Source: Palleronia sp. THAF1 (GTDB lineage Bacteria > Pseudomonadota > Alphaproteobacteria > Rhodobacterales > Rhodobacteraceae). From it: a DNA stretch of 64,000 nucleotides. The notes beneath the pieces are model-generated. The model was not told the DNA's origin. It was given only the letters and a program-made list of their open reading frames with translations, and did not search any database. The stretch is taken from the NCBI RefSeq assembly GCF_009363795.1, contig NZ_CP045420.1, positions 911,001 through 975,000 on the forward strand, in the 5' to 3' direction. Below are positions 44,590 to 53,354 of the stretch, in pieces. The position numbers and the translations under genes were made by a program. Each line of letters begins with the position of its first letter. Position 1 is the stretch's first letter.

Positions 44590-44618
44590 AAAAAAGGATC
44601 CGCGCGATGAGGCGCGGA
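44590..44618 (-). terminator. Terminator-like hairpin between dctP and dctQ
   Basis: On the minus strand TCCGCGC (44618-44612), loop CTCATC, GCGCGGA (44605-44599), then TCC and six T residues (44595-44590). It lies 11 bp past the dctP stop. It looks like a partial terminator or mRNA-stabilising stem that would raise binding-protein level over the permease genes, a usual arrangement in solute-binding-protein operons. Confidence 0.7.
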
Positions 44619-44628
44619 CCCGGATCGC

Positions 44629-45672
44629 TTAACGCTCCCAGGGGTAGCCCTGTTCGTCACGCTCGGCGGTGTATTGGTCGATCAGGCCGCGATACTCGGT
44701 CAGCAGCGCCTCACCGTCGAGGCCGATACCGTTGGCGGTCTCTTTCCACGCGTCGATGTAGGTCGCGCCGGTCTCGACCAGCTTCGCGCGCTCTTCTTCG
44801 GGCAGTTCGATGATTTCGATACCCTGCTCGCGCATCATCTCAACGGCGGCGTCATTGTCGGTGGACAGGATGCGGCCCAGCTCATCGGGAACGCTTTCAC
44901 CGGCCTGCATCAGTACGTTCTGCTGCTCTTCGGAAAGGCTGTCGAACATGTCCTTGTTCATGAAGACGCCCAGCGCGCCGACCTGACCCCAGTTCATAAG
45001 AGTGTAGCTGTCGATCACCTCCTGCCACTGTAGCGCGGGAACCACGTAGCTGTAGCCTTGCGTGCAGTCGATCAGACCTGAGTCCAGGCCCTGATAGGCA
45101 TCGTAGATCGACATGGACACGAGGTTGGCGCCGCTATCGGCGAAGGCCTTGCCGTAGGCGCCTACGCCACGCACCTTCTTGCCCGCGATATCCGCGACGG
45201 ACGCGATGGACGTGCCCTTGCAACCGATATGCACGGCAGAGGTCGTGAACGTGCCAATGTAGACAAGGTTCTGATCCGCAAGGTTCTGCTGGATCGCTTC
45301 GTTGTTGCGCATCAGTTCGTCGGTGGCTTTCATGCCAACCCAAGGATCGGGGTTGTCGATGGGCAGGTCTGCGATGCCGTAGGCGGCCATCTCTTGCGGG
45401 AAATAGACGCCGATGATGGTGCCCGCGTCCGCGATGCCGTCGGCGATGCCGCTGCGGGCCGCTCCGGCCTTGAACAGCGCGCCGCCCCACTGGACGTCGA
45501 ATGTCAGGTCGCCACCAGAGATCTCATCGACCTGATCGACGAAATACTGGATTGCCTCGGCGCGCGCGCCTCGGTTCGGGCCGGCCTCTCCGAAGAAAAG
45601 CGTGGTCTGTGCGAAAGCCGCGCCTGCGCCAAGCGTCAAGGACAGGGCTGCCGTGGTGAGCAGATGTTTCAT
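44629..45672 (-). CDS. dctP: TRAP transporter substrate-binding protein (DctP family)
   Basis: 347-aa periplasmic protein. Signal peptide of about 21 residues ending GAAFA, mature part beginning QTTLFFGEAGPNRGARAEAI. DctP fold segments such as DVQWGGALFKAGAARSGIAD and GVGAYGKAFADSGANLVSM (the arginine-containing carboxylate-binding region) are present. Two cysteines (IGCKGTS, IDCTQGY) are close in sequence to the domain interface. Start supported by GGGAGG 8 nt upstream. First gene of the operon; substrate is probably an organic acid matching the CoA-linked catabolic genes. Confidence 0.93.
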   Translation of the reverse strand: MKHLLTTAALSLTLGAGAAFAQTTLFFGEAGPNRGARAEAIQYFVDQVDEISGGDLTFDVQWGGALFKAGAARSGIADGIADAGTIIGVYFPQEMAAYGIADLPIDNPDPWVGMKATDELMRNNEAIQQNLADQNLVYIGTFTTSAVHIGCKGTSIASVADIAGKKVRGVGAYGKAFADSGANLVSMSIYDAYQGLDSGLIDCTQGYSYVVPALQWQEVIDSYTLMNWGQVGALGVFMNKDMFDSLSEEQQNVLMQAGESVPDELGRILSTDNDAAVEMMREQGIEIIELPEEERAKLVETGATYIDAWKETANGIGLDGEALLTEYRGLIDQYTAERDEQGYPWER

Positions 45673-45692
45673 GTCGTTCCTCCCAATCGGTT

Positions 45693-45715
45693 GCAATTCT
45701 GCTATGTGGAATTGC
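45693..45715. promoter_or_regulatory. Candidate operator upstream of dctP
   Basis: Inverted repeat GCAATTC (45693-45699) / GAATTGC (45709-45715) with a 9-nt spacer, 21 bp before the dctP ATG. It overlaps a pair of direct GTGGAA motifs (45706-45711 and about 45726-45731). It lies in the only real promoter gap of the catabolic operon, so it is a candidate IclR-family site; factor identity is inferred. Confidence 0.45.
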
Positions 45716-45793
45716 ATTTCGATAAGTGGAACGTAACGGAGATGTGCGTGTTGGCAACCTCGTTCTTCGACTTGCACGTAAAACGTGATCGCC

Positions 45794-47461
45794 TCAGCGT
45801 TGTTCCGCTTGCCAATCCGAGTGCATCCACGGGGCGGAGTCGTCACGGGGCAGGGGGCGGCGGCCCAGGATATGGTCCGACAGCTTCTCGCCCACCATGA
45901 TCGACGGTGCGTTCAGGTTGCCGTTTGTGATCTGCGGAAAGATCGAGCTGTCGCAGACGCGTAGCCCTTCCACACCGATCACGCGCCCTTCGGGATCGAC
46001 GACGGCATCGGGATCATCCGCTGCGCCCATCCGGCAGGTACCGCAGGGGTGGTAGGCGCTTTCGGCATGTTCGGCGACGAAGGCGTCGATCTGCGCATCG
46101 CTCTGCATATCCGCGCCCGGCTGGATTTCGTGCCGCACGTAGTCGTCGAAGACCTTCGCGCCGAAGACCTCGCGCGTGTGGCGGATCGCGGCGCGGAACT
46201 CTGTCCAGTCGTCGGGGTGGCTCATGTAGTTGAAGCGGATATCGGGCGCGTCCGACGGATCACTCGATGACAGTCTCACCGTGCCGCGCGACTTGCTGCG
46301 CATGGGGCCGACGTGGGCCTGAAATCCGTGCCCCTCGGATGCGGCGCGCCCGTCGTAGCGCACGGCGATGGGCAGGAAATGCATCTGGATATCGGGATAA
46401 TCGATACCGGGGGCAGACCGGATGAAGGCGCAGCTTTCGAACTGGTTGGACGCGCCGGGGCCGGTTCCGGTCAGCAACCAGCGCGCGCCCACGTAGGCTT
46501 TGCCCAGCAGATTCCAGTAGCGATACAGCGTGATGGGCTTGCTGGACGCCATCTGAACGTAGACTTCCAGATGGTCCTGCAGGTTCGCCCCAACGCCGGG
46601 ACGGTCGGCGATCGGTTTGATTCCATGGGCAGTCAGATGATCCGCAGGCCCGATCCCCGACAGCATCAGCAGCTTGGGGGAATTGATCGAGGACGCCGCC
46701 AGCAGCACCTCCTTGCCCGCGCGAATCACCTCCGTCTTGCCTTTGCGTGAAACCTCGACCCCCACCGCGCGCCCGTCTTCCATCACCACACGCTGCGCGA
46801 GTGCGTTCACCAACGTGCAGTTGGCACGTTTCAATGCGGGCCGCAGGTAGGCGTTCGCGGCGGACCAGCGGCGGCCCTTCCAGATCGTCGCCTCCATCGG
46901 GCCGAAGCCCTCTTGCTGCGCGCCGTTGTAGTCGAGCGTTTCGGGGTAGCCCGCTTCCACGCCCGCGCGCACGAAGGTATCGACCAACGGGTTCTCACGC
47001 GTCGCCCGGCTGACGTGCAGTGGGCCGCCGTTACCCCGCCACGCGGGGTCGCCGCCGTGGCCGCCGGAGTGCCAGTTTTCCATCCGCTTGTAGTAGGGCA
47101 GCACGTCGGCAAAGCTCCAGCCGGTCGCCCCCATTTTTTCCCAGGTATCGAAATCGCGAGCGTGGCCGCGCACGTAGACCATCCCGTTGATAGAGGACGA
47201 TCCCCCGATCACCTTGCCGCGCGGCACGGCCATGGTGCGGCCCTGCATGTGATGTTCCGGCTGGCTGGAAAAACCCCAGTCATAGCGCTTCATGTTCATC
47301 GGAAAGCTCAGCGCGCCGGGCATCTGGATGAACGGTCCCATGTCGGTGCCGCCATGCTCGATGACAGTCACGGACGCGCCCGCCTCTGACAGGCGGTAGG
47401 CCATCGCGCACCCGGCGGAGCCTGCGCCGACGATGACGTAATCGGATACCGGCGCGCTCAA
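45794..47461 (-). CDS. betA: Choline dehydrogenase
   Basis: GMC-family flavoprotein oxidising choline to betaine aldehyde (membrane-associated). 555 aa from a TTG start (47459-47461) that overlaps the betB stop; no ATG gives an intact FAD motif, so TTG is preferred. FAD-binding [20 protein letters not shown] (about 8-27), [20 protein letters not shown] (about 85-104) and active-site region HPCGTCRMG (about 460-468) are intact. With betB, betC and a BCCT transporter upstream it forms the betaine operon. Confidence 0.94.
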   Translation of the reverse strand: MSAPVSDYVIVGAGSAGCAMAYRLSEAGASVTVIEHGGTDMGPFIQMPGALSFPMNMKRYDWGFSSQPEHHMQGRTMAVPRGKVIGGSSSINGMVYVRGHARDFDTWEKMGATGWSFADVLPYYKRMENWHSGGHGGDPAWRGNGGPLHVSRATRENPLVDTFVRAGVEAGYPETLDYNGAQQEGFGPMEATIWKGRRWSAANAYLRPALKRANCTLVNALAQRVVMEDGRAVGVEVSRKGKTEVIRAGKEVLLAASSINSPKLLMLSGIGPADHLTAHGIKPIADRPGVGANLQDHLEVYVQMASSKPITLYRYWNLLGKAYVGARWLLTGTGPGASNQFESCAFIRSAPGIDYPDIQMHFLPIAVRYDGRAASEGHGFQAHVGPMRSKSRGTVRLSSSDPSDAPDIRFNYMSHPDDWTEFRAAIRHTREVFGAKVFDDYVRHEIQPGADMQSDAQIDAFVAEHAESAYHPCGTCRMGAADDPDAVVDPEGRVIGVEGLRVCDSSIFPQITNGNLNAPSIMVGEKLSDHILGRRPLPRDDSAPWMHSDWQAEQR

Positions 47462-48909
47462 AACGGAGCCTCCACGGTACCCGCGCCGACGTAGACGGAT
47501 TTGACCTGGGACCAATGCGCGATGGCCTCTCGGCTGTTCTCGCGGCCAAGGCCGGACATCTTCACGCCGCCGAACGGCATCTCTACCGGCGTCAGGTTGT
47601 AGGTGTTGATCCAACAGGTGCCCGCCTGCAAAGTCCCGGCGATCCGGTGTCCGCGCGCCAGATCGCGGGTGAACACGCCCGCAGACAGGCCGAACGCGGT
47701 GTCGTTGGCGCGGGCGATGGCTTCCTCTTCCGTCTTGAAGGACAGGACGGACATGACGGGGCCAAAGATCTCTTCGCGGGCGATGGTCATGTCGTCGGTG
47801 ACATCGGCAAAAACCGTCGGCTCGATGAACCAGCCGTCGCGGTCGGCGCGCTTGCCGCCGGTGACAAGCCGCGCGCCTTCGGCCTGCGCTGTCTCGATAT
47901 AGTCCAGAACGATCTGCATCTGGCGTCCCGTGGTCATGGGGCCGAAGTTCGTCGCCTCATCCATCGGGTCGCCCATGACGACGCCGCCAAGGCGTTCGGT
48001 CAGGCGGTCAAGGAACGGCTCTTTCATGTCCGTCTGCACGAAGACCCGCGTGCCGTTCGAGCAGATCTGGCCAGAGGAATAGAAGTTGCCGTTGATCGCT
48101 CCGCCCACGGCAGCCTCCAGATCGGCGTCGTCGAAGATCAGGATAGGGGACTTGCCGCCCAGCTCCATCGTCACGTGCCGCATCCCTTCGGCGGCGCTGG
48201 CATAGACCTTGCGGCCCGTCGGCACCGAACCCGTCAGCGAGACCTTGGCGACGCGCGGGTCTTCGATCAGCGCTGCGCCGACCGATCCGCGCCCCTGTAC
48301 CACGTTGAACAAGCCCGGCGGTGCGCCCGCTTCGGTCAGGATTTCCGCCAGTTTCAGCGCCGACAGGGGCGTCCTCTCGGACGGTTTGAACACCATCGCG
48401 TTGCCGCAGGCCAAGGCGGGCGCGGCCTTCCAGCAGGCGATCTGGATAGGGTAGTTCCAGGCACCGATACCGACGCAGACGCCCAAGGGCTCGCGGCGCG
48501 TGTAGAAGAAGTCGTCGCCCAGTTGCACGTGCTCGCCGCCGATGCTGGACGCGATGCCGCCGAAATACTCCAGCGCGTCCGCTCCACTGGCGGCATCCGC
48601 GACCAGCGTTTCCTGCAGGGGCTTGCCGGTGTCGTAGGTCTCCAGCTCCGACAGCTCACGGTTTTGCGCGCGCAAGATGTCGGCGGCCCGGCGCAGTACG
48701 CGTCCGCGCTCGACGCCCGGAAGGGCCGCCCATTCCATCTGCGTCCGCGCGGCCGCCGCGATGGCCGCGTCGATGATTGCCGGCGTGGCGTCGTGCAGCG
48801 TGGCGATGGGCGCGCCAGTGTAGGGATAGAGGCTGTCGAAGGCGGCACCTTCGCTATCGTCAGCATAGGCGCCGTCGATGTAGTGGCTGGCCGTCGGTTG
48901 GGTCTGCAT
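47458..48909 (-). CDS. betB: Betaine aldehyde dehydrogenase
   Basis: 483-aa NAD(P)-dependent aldehyde dehydrogenase making glycine betaine. Motifs: [20 protein letters not shown] (about 147-166) in the cofactor domain, [19 protein letters not shown] with the general-base Glu (about 242-260), and [17 protein letters not shown] with the catalytic cysteine (about 268-284). Full length. Its stop overlaps the betA TTG start. A GC-rich hairpin separates it from the transporter gene upstream. Confidence 0.95.
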   Translation of the reverse strand: MQTQPTASHYIDGAYADDSEGAAFDSLYPYTGAPIATLHDATPAIIDAAIAAAARTQMEWAALPGVERGRVLRRAADILRAQNRELSELETYDTGKPLQETLVADAASGADALEYFGGIASSIGGEHVQLGDDFFYTRREPLGVCVGIGAWNYPIQIACWKAAPALACGNAMVFKPSERTPLSALKLAEILTEAGAPPGLFNVVQGRGSVGAALIEDPRVAKVSLTGSVPTGRKVYASAAEGMRHVTMELGGKSPILIFDDADLEAAVGGAINGNFYSSGQICSNGTRVFVQTDMKEPFLDRLTERLGGVVMGDPMDEATNFGPMTTGRQMQIVLDYIETAQAEGARLVTGGKRADRDGWFIEPTVFADVTDDMTIAREEIFGPVMSVLSFKTEEEAIARANDTAFGLSAGVFTRDLARGHRIAGTLQAGTCWINTYNLTPVEMPFGGVKMSGLGRENSREAIAHWSQVKSVYVGAGTVEAPF

Positions 48910-48932
48910 TTGTATTGTCCCGAAAGATAATG

Positions 48933-48956
48933 CCCTGCCCGAACGCTCGGACAGGG
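48933..48956 (-). promoter_or_regulatory. Intercistronic hairpin between the BCCT gene and betB
   Basis: On the minus strand CCCTGTCCGA (48956-48947), loop GCGT, TCGGGCAGGG (48942-48933): ten pairs with one U-G. It is followed by CATTATCTTTC rather than a clean U-run. It lies directly after the transporter stop and 24 nt before betB. It may attenuate transcription or define an mRNA end between transport and enzyme genes. Confidence 0.55.
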
Positions 48957-48963
48957 TATCGGT

Positions 48964-50166
48964 TCACTCGGCGGGCATGGATTGACCGCGGGGCATGTCG
49001 TCGATTTCGGCCACCGTGCGGCGATGGCGGGCCAGAATATACAGCACCGCCGCAGCCATGATCCCCACGACGATCGCGCCGATCCAGTCGATCTTCAGCC
49101 AGCCTGAGCTGAACGCGTAGGTCAGCACCGACAGCATCCCGACGTTCAGCGCCAGATAGGGCAGAAGGCCCAGACGGTCGGTCGTGAGGTTCAGGTTGTC
49201 GGTGTACAGCCGGATCAGCGAGTCGAACGAGTTGACCACGAAGATCACGCCCACGGTGATCATCGCCCAGTTCATCAGCGGACCCAACGGGATCGATTCC
49301 ACGTAGAAGTGGTACAGAACCGAGAACCAGATCGCGAGCGGGATGGACGGGATCACCAGCAGCGCCAGCAGGAAGTGCTGGGTCTTCAGGCCGCCCACGA
49401 AGCGCGACGTGAACTGGCCGATCATGATCGACCAAGCGAACCACCAGAACAGGAAGAAGGCGTGGTAGCCCGCGCCGTCCCCCATGGGCAGCACGAAGTG
49501 GTGGATGTTGGTGAAGTAGCCGCCGATCAGCGACAGATTGCCAAGGAAGCCACCGACTCCCGCGCCGCTGACCAGCCATGCCAGCAGGATCAAAGCGACG
49601 AACAGCCCCGACGACGCGACCGACAGCATCTTCACGAACTTGATGTTCGTCGAGCTGTAGGCCGCCGCGCAGATGATCAAGAAGGTGATCACGTAGAACA
49701 GCGGGATGATGCTTTCGCCGTCGCCGACCATGGGCATGTAGAACGGTAGGTATTGCAGGAACAAGGAGCCGGTGAAGGCGCAGGTCGCGATGATGACGAT
49801 GTTGTTGACGGTTTTCACGACCGGGATCTCGAAGAAGCGCACGCGCGGCTCTATCACGCAGAAATAAAAGCCCGTCAGGAAGTAGAAGGCCCAGATCAGG
49901 AACCCCCACATCCCGAATTCGATCGCCAACGGGTTGGTGAAGGCGAAAGTCGGATAGGTTTCCGTATCGGCATACAGCGGGAAATCGAAGGCGACCGGGA
50001 ACATGACAAGGCCCACGTCCAGCCCGGATGTGAACAGGATCGAAATGAACACCAGCAGCGACACCGGATCGGTCCCGGTCAGCCGCAGGTTCCACCATTT
50101 GATGGTGATGAAGATCACCAGCCCGAAGGCCATGATGATCCCGAAGGAAAGAATCGTCGTTAGCAT
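48964..50166 (-). CDS. BCCT-family betaine/choline transporter, short form
   Basis: 400 aa, distinctly shorter than usual BCCT carriers (500-700 aa), with about ten to eleven membrane helices. The family's conserved tryptophan region is present as FFLFWWFAWSIMIGQFTSRF (about 230-249), and an N-terminal acidic/aromatic loop is retained (FDFPLYADTETYPTFAF). The C-terminal cytosolic osmosensor tail is short (LARHRRTVAEIDDMPRGQ). By context with betA, betB and betC it probably imports choline or choline-O-sulfate. Located 49 bp after betC and 54 bp before betB. Confidence 0.85.
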   Translation of the reverse strand: MLTTILSFGIIMAFGLVIFITIKWWNLRLTGTDPVSLLVFISILFTSGLDVGLVMFPVAFDFPLYADTETYPTFAFTNPLAIEFGMWGFLIWAFYFLTGFYFCVIEPRVRFFEIPVVKTVNNIVIIATCAFTGSLFLQYLPFYMPMVGDGESIIPLFYVITFLIICAAAYSSTNIKFVKMLSVASSGLFVALILLAWLVSGAGVGGFLGNLSLIGGYFTNIHHFVLPMGDGAGYHAFFLFWWFAWSIMIGQFTSRFVGGLKTQHFLLALLVIPSIPLAIWFSVLYHFYVESIPLGPLMNWAMITVGVIFVVNSFDSLIRLYTDNLNLTTDRLGLLPYLALNVGMLSVLTYAFSSGWLKIDWIGAIVVGIMAAAVLYILARHRRTVAEIDDMPRGQSMPAE

Positions 50167-50215
50167 CTGTATCGTCCTGAAGTAGGGCCGCCCGAAAGGG
50201 CGCTGGGATCACGGG

Positions 50216-51724
50216 TTATTCCCCACGGGGGAATCGCTGATTTTCTTCTAGCACGTTCAAATCCATATGATTGCGCATATACCGCTCCGAGGCACGCTGA
50301 AGAGGCTGGAAATCCCACGGGTAGTAGCCGCCCTTGCGTAGTGCTTCATAGACGACCCAGCGGCGTGCCTGACTTTCGCGCACGTCGGCGTCGAAACGAT
50401 CAAGATCCCAAGTCGTATCGGCAAGATTGCGGAAATGGGTCAGAGCCTCGGCATGGGCGGGATCGGTCGCGAGGTTCGTCAACTCGTGCGGATCGGCGAC
50501 CAGGTCGAACAGCTGTTCGGGGTCCAGCGCGCAGCGTGTGAACTTGTAGCGCCCCTGCCGCAGGCAGACGAGCGGCGCGTCAGAGGCTTCGGCCGCGTAT
50601 TCGATCCGCACCGGAGCCTCGCGCGGTTCGCCTTTCGCCGTGGGCAGCAGGCTTTGCCCGTCGGTCCACGGCATGATCTCTTCCATCGACACGCCCGCCA
50701 GGTCGCACAGTGTCGGCGTCACGTCGATGGTGGACACCGGTGTCTCGATCCGCCTCGGCTCTAGCCCCGGTGCGCAAAGCATCATCGGCACCCGGGCGGA
50801 GCCTTCGAGGAAGCTCATCTTGAACCACAGGCCCCGCTCGCCCAGCATGTCGCCGTGATCCGACACGAACAGGATGATCGCTTCCTGCCGCGTGGCGTCC
50901 AACGTGTGCAACAGCTCTCCGATCTTGTCGTCGAGGTAGGAGAGGTTGGCGAAATAGGCCCGGCGTGAGCGTCGGATGTCTTCTTCCGTGATGTCGAAGG
51001 ACCGCCAGTCGTTCGCGTCGAAGATGCGCTTTGAGTGGGCGTCGTGGTCCTCGTAATCCATCGCCGGGACGTCGGGCAGCAGGTGTTCGCAATCCTCGTA
51101 GAGGTCCCAGTATTTCTTGCGTGCGACATATGGATCGTGCGGATGCGTGAAGCTGACGGTCAGGCACCAGGGCCTGTCATCATGGCCGCGCGCGTAGTCG
51201 TAGAGCTTTCGGTTGGCGTGATAGGCGACCTCGTCGTCGTACTCCAACTGGTTGGTGATCTCTGCCACGCCGGCACCCGTGACAGAGCCCATATTGTGAT
51301 ACCACCAGTCGATCCGCTCGCCCGGCTTGCGGTAGTCGGGCGTCCAGCCGAAATCGGCGGGGTAGACGTCGGTGGTCAGCCGTTCCTCGAACCCGTGCAA
51401 CTGATCCGGGCCGACGAAGTGCATCTTGCCCGACAGGCAGGTCTGGTAGCCCGCGCGGCGCAGGAAGTGGGCGTATGTGGGCAAACTGGACCGGAACTCT
51501 GCCGCGTTGTCGTAGACGCCGGTGCGAGAGGGCAGGGCGCCCGACATGAAGGCCGCGCGGGCGGGCGCGCACAGGGGCGAGCCGGTGTAACTGTTTGCGA
51601 AGCGCACGGACTTCGCGGCCAATCGCTTCAGGTTCGGCAGGTGCAGGAAATCGGCAGGACCGTCCGGGAACAGCGTGCCGTTCAGCTGGTCGACCATCAG
51701 GATCAGGATGTTGGGCTGCGTCAT
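50216..51724 (-). CDS. betC: Choline-sulfatase
   Basis: 502-aa sulfatase hydrolysing choline-O-sulfate to choline and sulfate. Metal residue D12 in LMVDQLNG, formylglycine cysteine C52 in SPLCAPARAAFMSGALPSRTG (first 20 residues SPLCAPARAAFMSGALPSRT), GKMHFVGPDQLHGFE (about 106-120), and VSDHGDMLGERGLWFKMSF (about 283). The C-terminal region contains the tetramer/active-site tail of this subfamily (QARRWVVYEALRKGGYYPWD). Maturation of Cys52 is needed. First gene of the betaine operon; the spacer to the divergent oxidase gene is 118 bp. Confidence 0.95.
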   Translation of the reverse strand: MTQPNILILMVDQLNGTLFPDGPADFLHLPNLKRLAAKSVRFANSYTGSPLCAPARAAFMSGALPSRTGVYDNAAEFRSSLPTYAHFLRRAGYQTCLSGKMHFVGPDQLHGFEERLTTDVYPADFGWTPDYRKPGERIDWWYHNMGSVTGAGVAEITNQLEYDDEVAYHANRKLYDYARGHDDRPWCLTVSFTHPHDPYVARKKYWDLYEDCEHLLPDVPAMDYEDHDAHSKRIFDANDWRSFDITEEDIRRSRRAYFANLSYLDDKIGELLHTLDATRQEAIILFVSDHGDMLGERGLWFKMSFLEGSARVPMMLCAPGLEPRRIETPVSTIDVTPTLCDLAGVSMEEIMPWTDGQSLLPTAKGEPREAPVRIEYAAEASDAPLVCLRQGRYKFTRCALDPEQLFDLVADPHELTNLATDPAHAEALTHFRNLADTTWDLDRFDADVRESQARRWVVYEALRKGGYYPWDFQPLQRASERYMRNHMDLNVLEENQRFPRGE

Positions 51725-51842
51725 TGGGACCTCTGGGTTCTCTGCGTCGCTTCGGTGTGCCCTGTGATGTGTCGGTCGTCCAGCGCGCGCGGCCTCTGGC
51801 ACCTCGCGGCGCGCTCTGGTTCTGTAGGCGGTGGAGGTGGCG

Positions 51843-53258
51843 ATGACCCAGAACCTGAACCCGGCAAGCGGCGCGTTCGTGGACCGGCTGGCGGCGATGT
51901 TGCCGGACGGCACAGTCTCGGTGGCCGAAGACTTCCACCGCGGCGAGCTGCGCAAGCAGATCCGCGGCACGGCAGAGGCGGTGGCGGCCCCCGCAACGGT
52001 GTCAGAGGTGCAGACGATCATCCGCGCCTGTGCCGAGGCGCGTGTTCCCGTGATCCCCTTCGGTGGCTGGACCGGGCTTGTCGGCGGCCAGTTGTCGCCC
52101 GATGTGCCCGCGCTGGCCCTGTCGACCCACCGCCTGCGGGCCGTGCGCGGCGTTTGGCCGGAAGAGGGCGTGGCAACAGTGGAGGCAGGCGTGATCCTGT
52201 CGGAACTGCACGATCTGGCGCAGAACGCTGGTCTGATGTTCCCGCTGTCGCTGGGCGCGAAAGGCTCGGCGCGGATCGGCGGCCTGCTGTCCACCAATGC
52301 CGGCGGCACCGGTGTGCTGCGCTACGGCGCGATGCGCGATCTGACGCTGGGGATCGAAGCTGTGCTGCCCGATAGCAGCTTGATGAACACCGCGCATCGT
52401 CTACGGAAGTCGAACATGGGGTATGACCTGCGCAACCTGATGATCGGGGCAGAGGGCACGCTGGGCATCATCACAGCTGCCTCTCTGCGCCTGTTTCCGA
52501 TTCCGCGCGTGGTCGCCGCTGCCGTTCTGGCGATCCGCGATCCCGAAGCGGCATTGACCCTGCTGGCACGATTGCGCGACCGGGTCGGCGATCAGGTCAC
52601 GGGCTGCGAGTTGATGGACGGCACCGGTCTGCGTTGGCTGGCCGCCAGCCACCCCGCCGTGCGTCAACCCTTCGCCGCGCCGCCAGATTGGTCGGTGTTG
52701 GTCGAGGTCGGCGGCGCATCCGACGACCTGCACGCCACGCTGGAAGAGGTCGCGGCAGGGTCGATGGAGGACGGACTGGTGACCGATGGCGTATTCGCCC
52801 AGTCCGAAGCGCAGCGCGATGCGTTTTGGGAGATGCGCGAAAGCATTCCCGAAGCGAACCGCGCGGTCGGGGCCATTGCCTCGCACGATGTGTCTGTGCC
52901 GCTGTCTGAGCTGGCTCGGTTGATCGAACTCGGCCGCCCCGCGCTGCGCAAGATCGCGCCGGACCTGCGGTTCAACATTTTCGGCCACGTGGGCGACGGC
53001 AACCTGCACTACAACCTTTTCCCCGCCAAGGGGCGGGACCGATCTGAATACGCCGCGCTGAAGGACGACCTGAGCGCCCGCCTGCACGATCTGGTGACCG
53101 ACATGGGCGGCGCGATCAGTGCGGAACATGGCATCGGACGGTTGCGCGCGGCAGAGTTCGCGCGGCTGGGCGACCCCGCCTCCATCGCCGCGATGCGGGC
53201 GGTAAAACGGGCGCTCGACCCATATGGCATCATGAACCCCGGCGCGATCTTGGGCTAG
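51843..53258 (+). CDS. FAD-linked 2-hydroxyacid dehydrogenase (D-lactate/D-2-hydroxyglutarate/GlcD-like)
   Basis: 471-aa vanillyl-alcohol-oxidase-fold enzyme. PP-loop FAD-binding domain with VPVIPFGGWTGLVGGQLSPD (about 60-79) and TNAGGTGVLRYGAMRDLTLG (about 150-169); C-terminal FAD-oxidase domain with FGHVGDGNLHYNLFP (about 380) and ISAEHGIGRLRA (about 423). The H-x-GDGN-H and HGIG motifs carry the catalytic histidines. Start decided by GGAGGTGG just before ATG 51843. Probably oxidises a D-2-hydroxyacid; the following GntP permease suggests that the substrate is imported. Confidence 0.92.
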   Translation: MTQNLNPASGAFVDRLAAMLPDGTVSVAEDFHRGELRKQIRGTAEAVAAPATVSEVQTIIRACAEARVPVIPFGGWTGLVGGQLSPDVPALALSTHRLRAVRGVWPEEGVATVEAGVILSELHDLAQNAGLMFPLSLGAKGSARIGGLLSTNAGGTGVLRYGAMRDLTLGIEAVLPDSSLMNTAHRLRKSNMGYDLRNLMIGAEGTLGIITAASLRLFPIPRVVAAAVLAIRDPEAALTLLARLRDRVGDQVTGCELMDGTGLRWLAASHPAVRQPFAAPPDWSVLVEVGGASDDLHATLEEVAAGSMEDGLVTDGVFAQSEAQRDAFWEMRESIPEANRAVGAIASHDVSVPLSELARLIELGRPALRKIAPDLRFNIFGHVGDGNLHYNLFPAKGRDRSEYAALKDDLSARLHDLVTDMGGAISAEHGIGRLRAAEFARLGDPASIAAMRAVKRALDPYGIMNPGAILG

Positions 53259-53334
53259 GCGATCCCAAGCGGCGATAGGTGTTGCCGCTCCCCGTTTTCG
53301 TCATAGGTCCATCACAACCGGGGGCTGTGTCATG

Positions 53335-53348
53335 CTCCGACATCGGAG
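53335..53348 (+). promoter_or_regulatory. Hairpin burying the ribosome-binding site of the GntP gene
   Basis: CTCCG (53335-53339), loop ACAT, CGGAG (53344-53348) followed by TTTT and CC, then ATG 53355. The GGAG used as Shine-Dalgarno is inside the 3' arm. It may act as a translational switch, or as a short terminator for the upstream oxidase gene; the two readings cannot be separated from sequence. Confidence 0.5.
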
Positions 53349-53354
53349 TTTTCC

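Noticed and set aside
48860-50212. 450-codon minus-strand frame overlapping the BCCT gene in another frame
   Set aside because: The translation is Arg/His/Asp-rich without a domain, whereas the overlapping frame is a clear membrane transporter.
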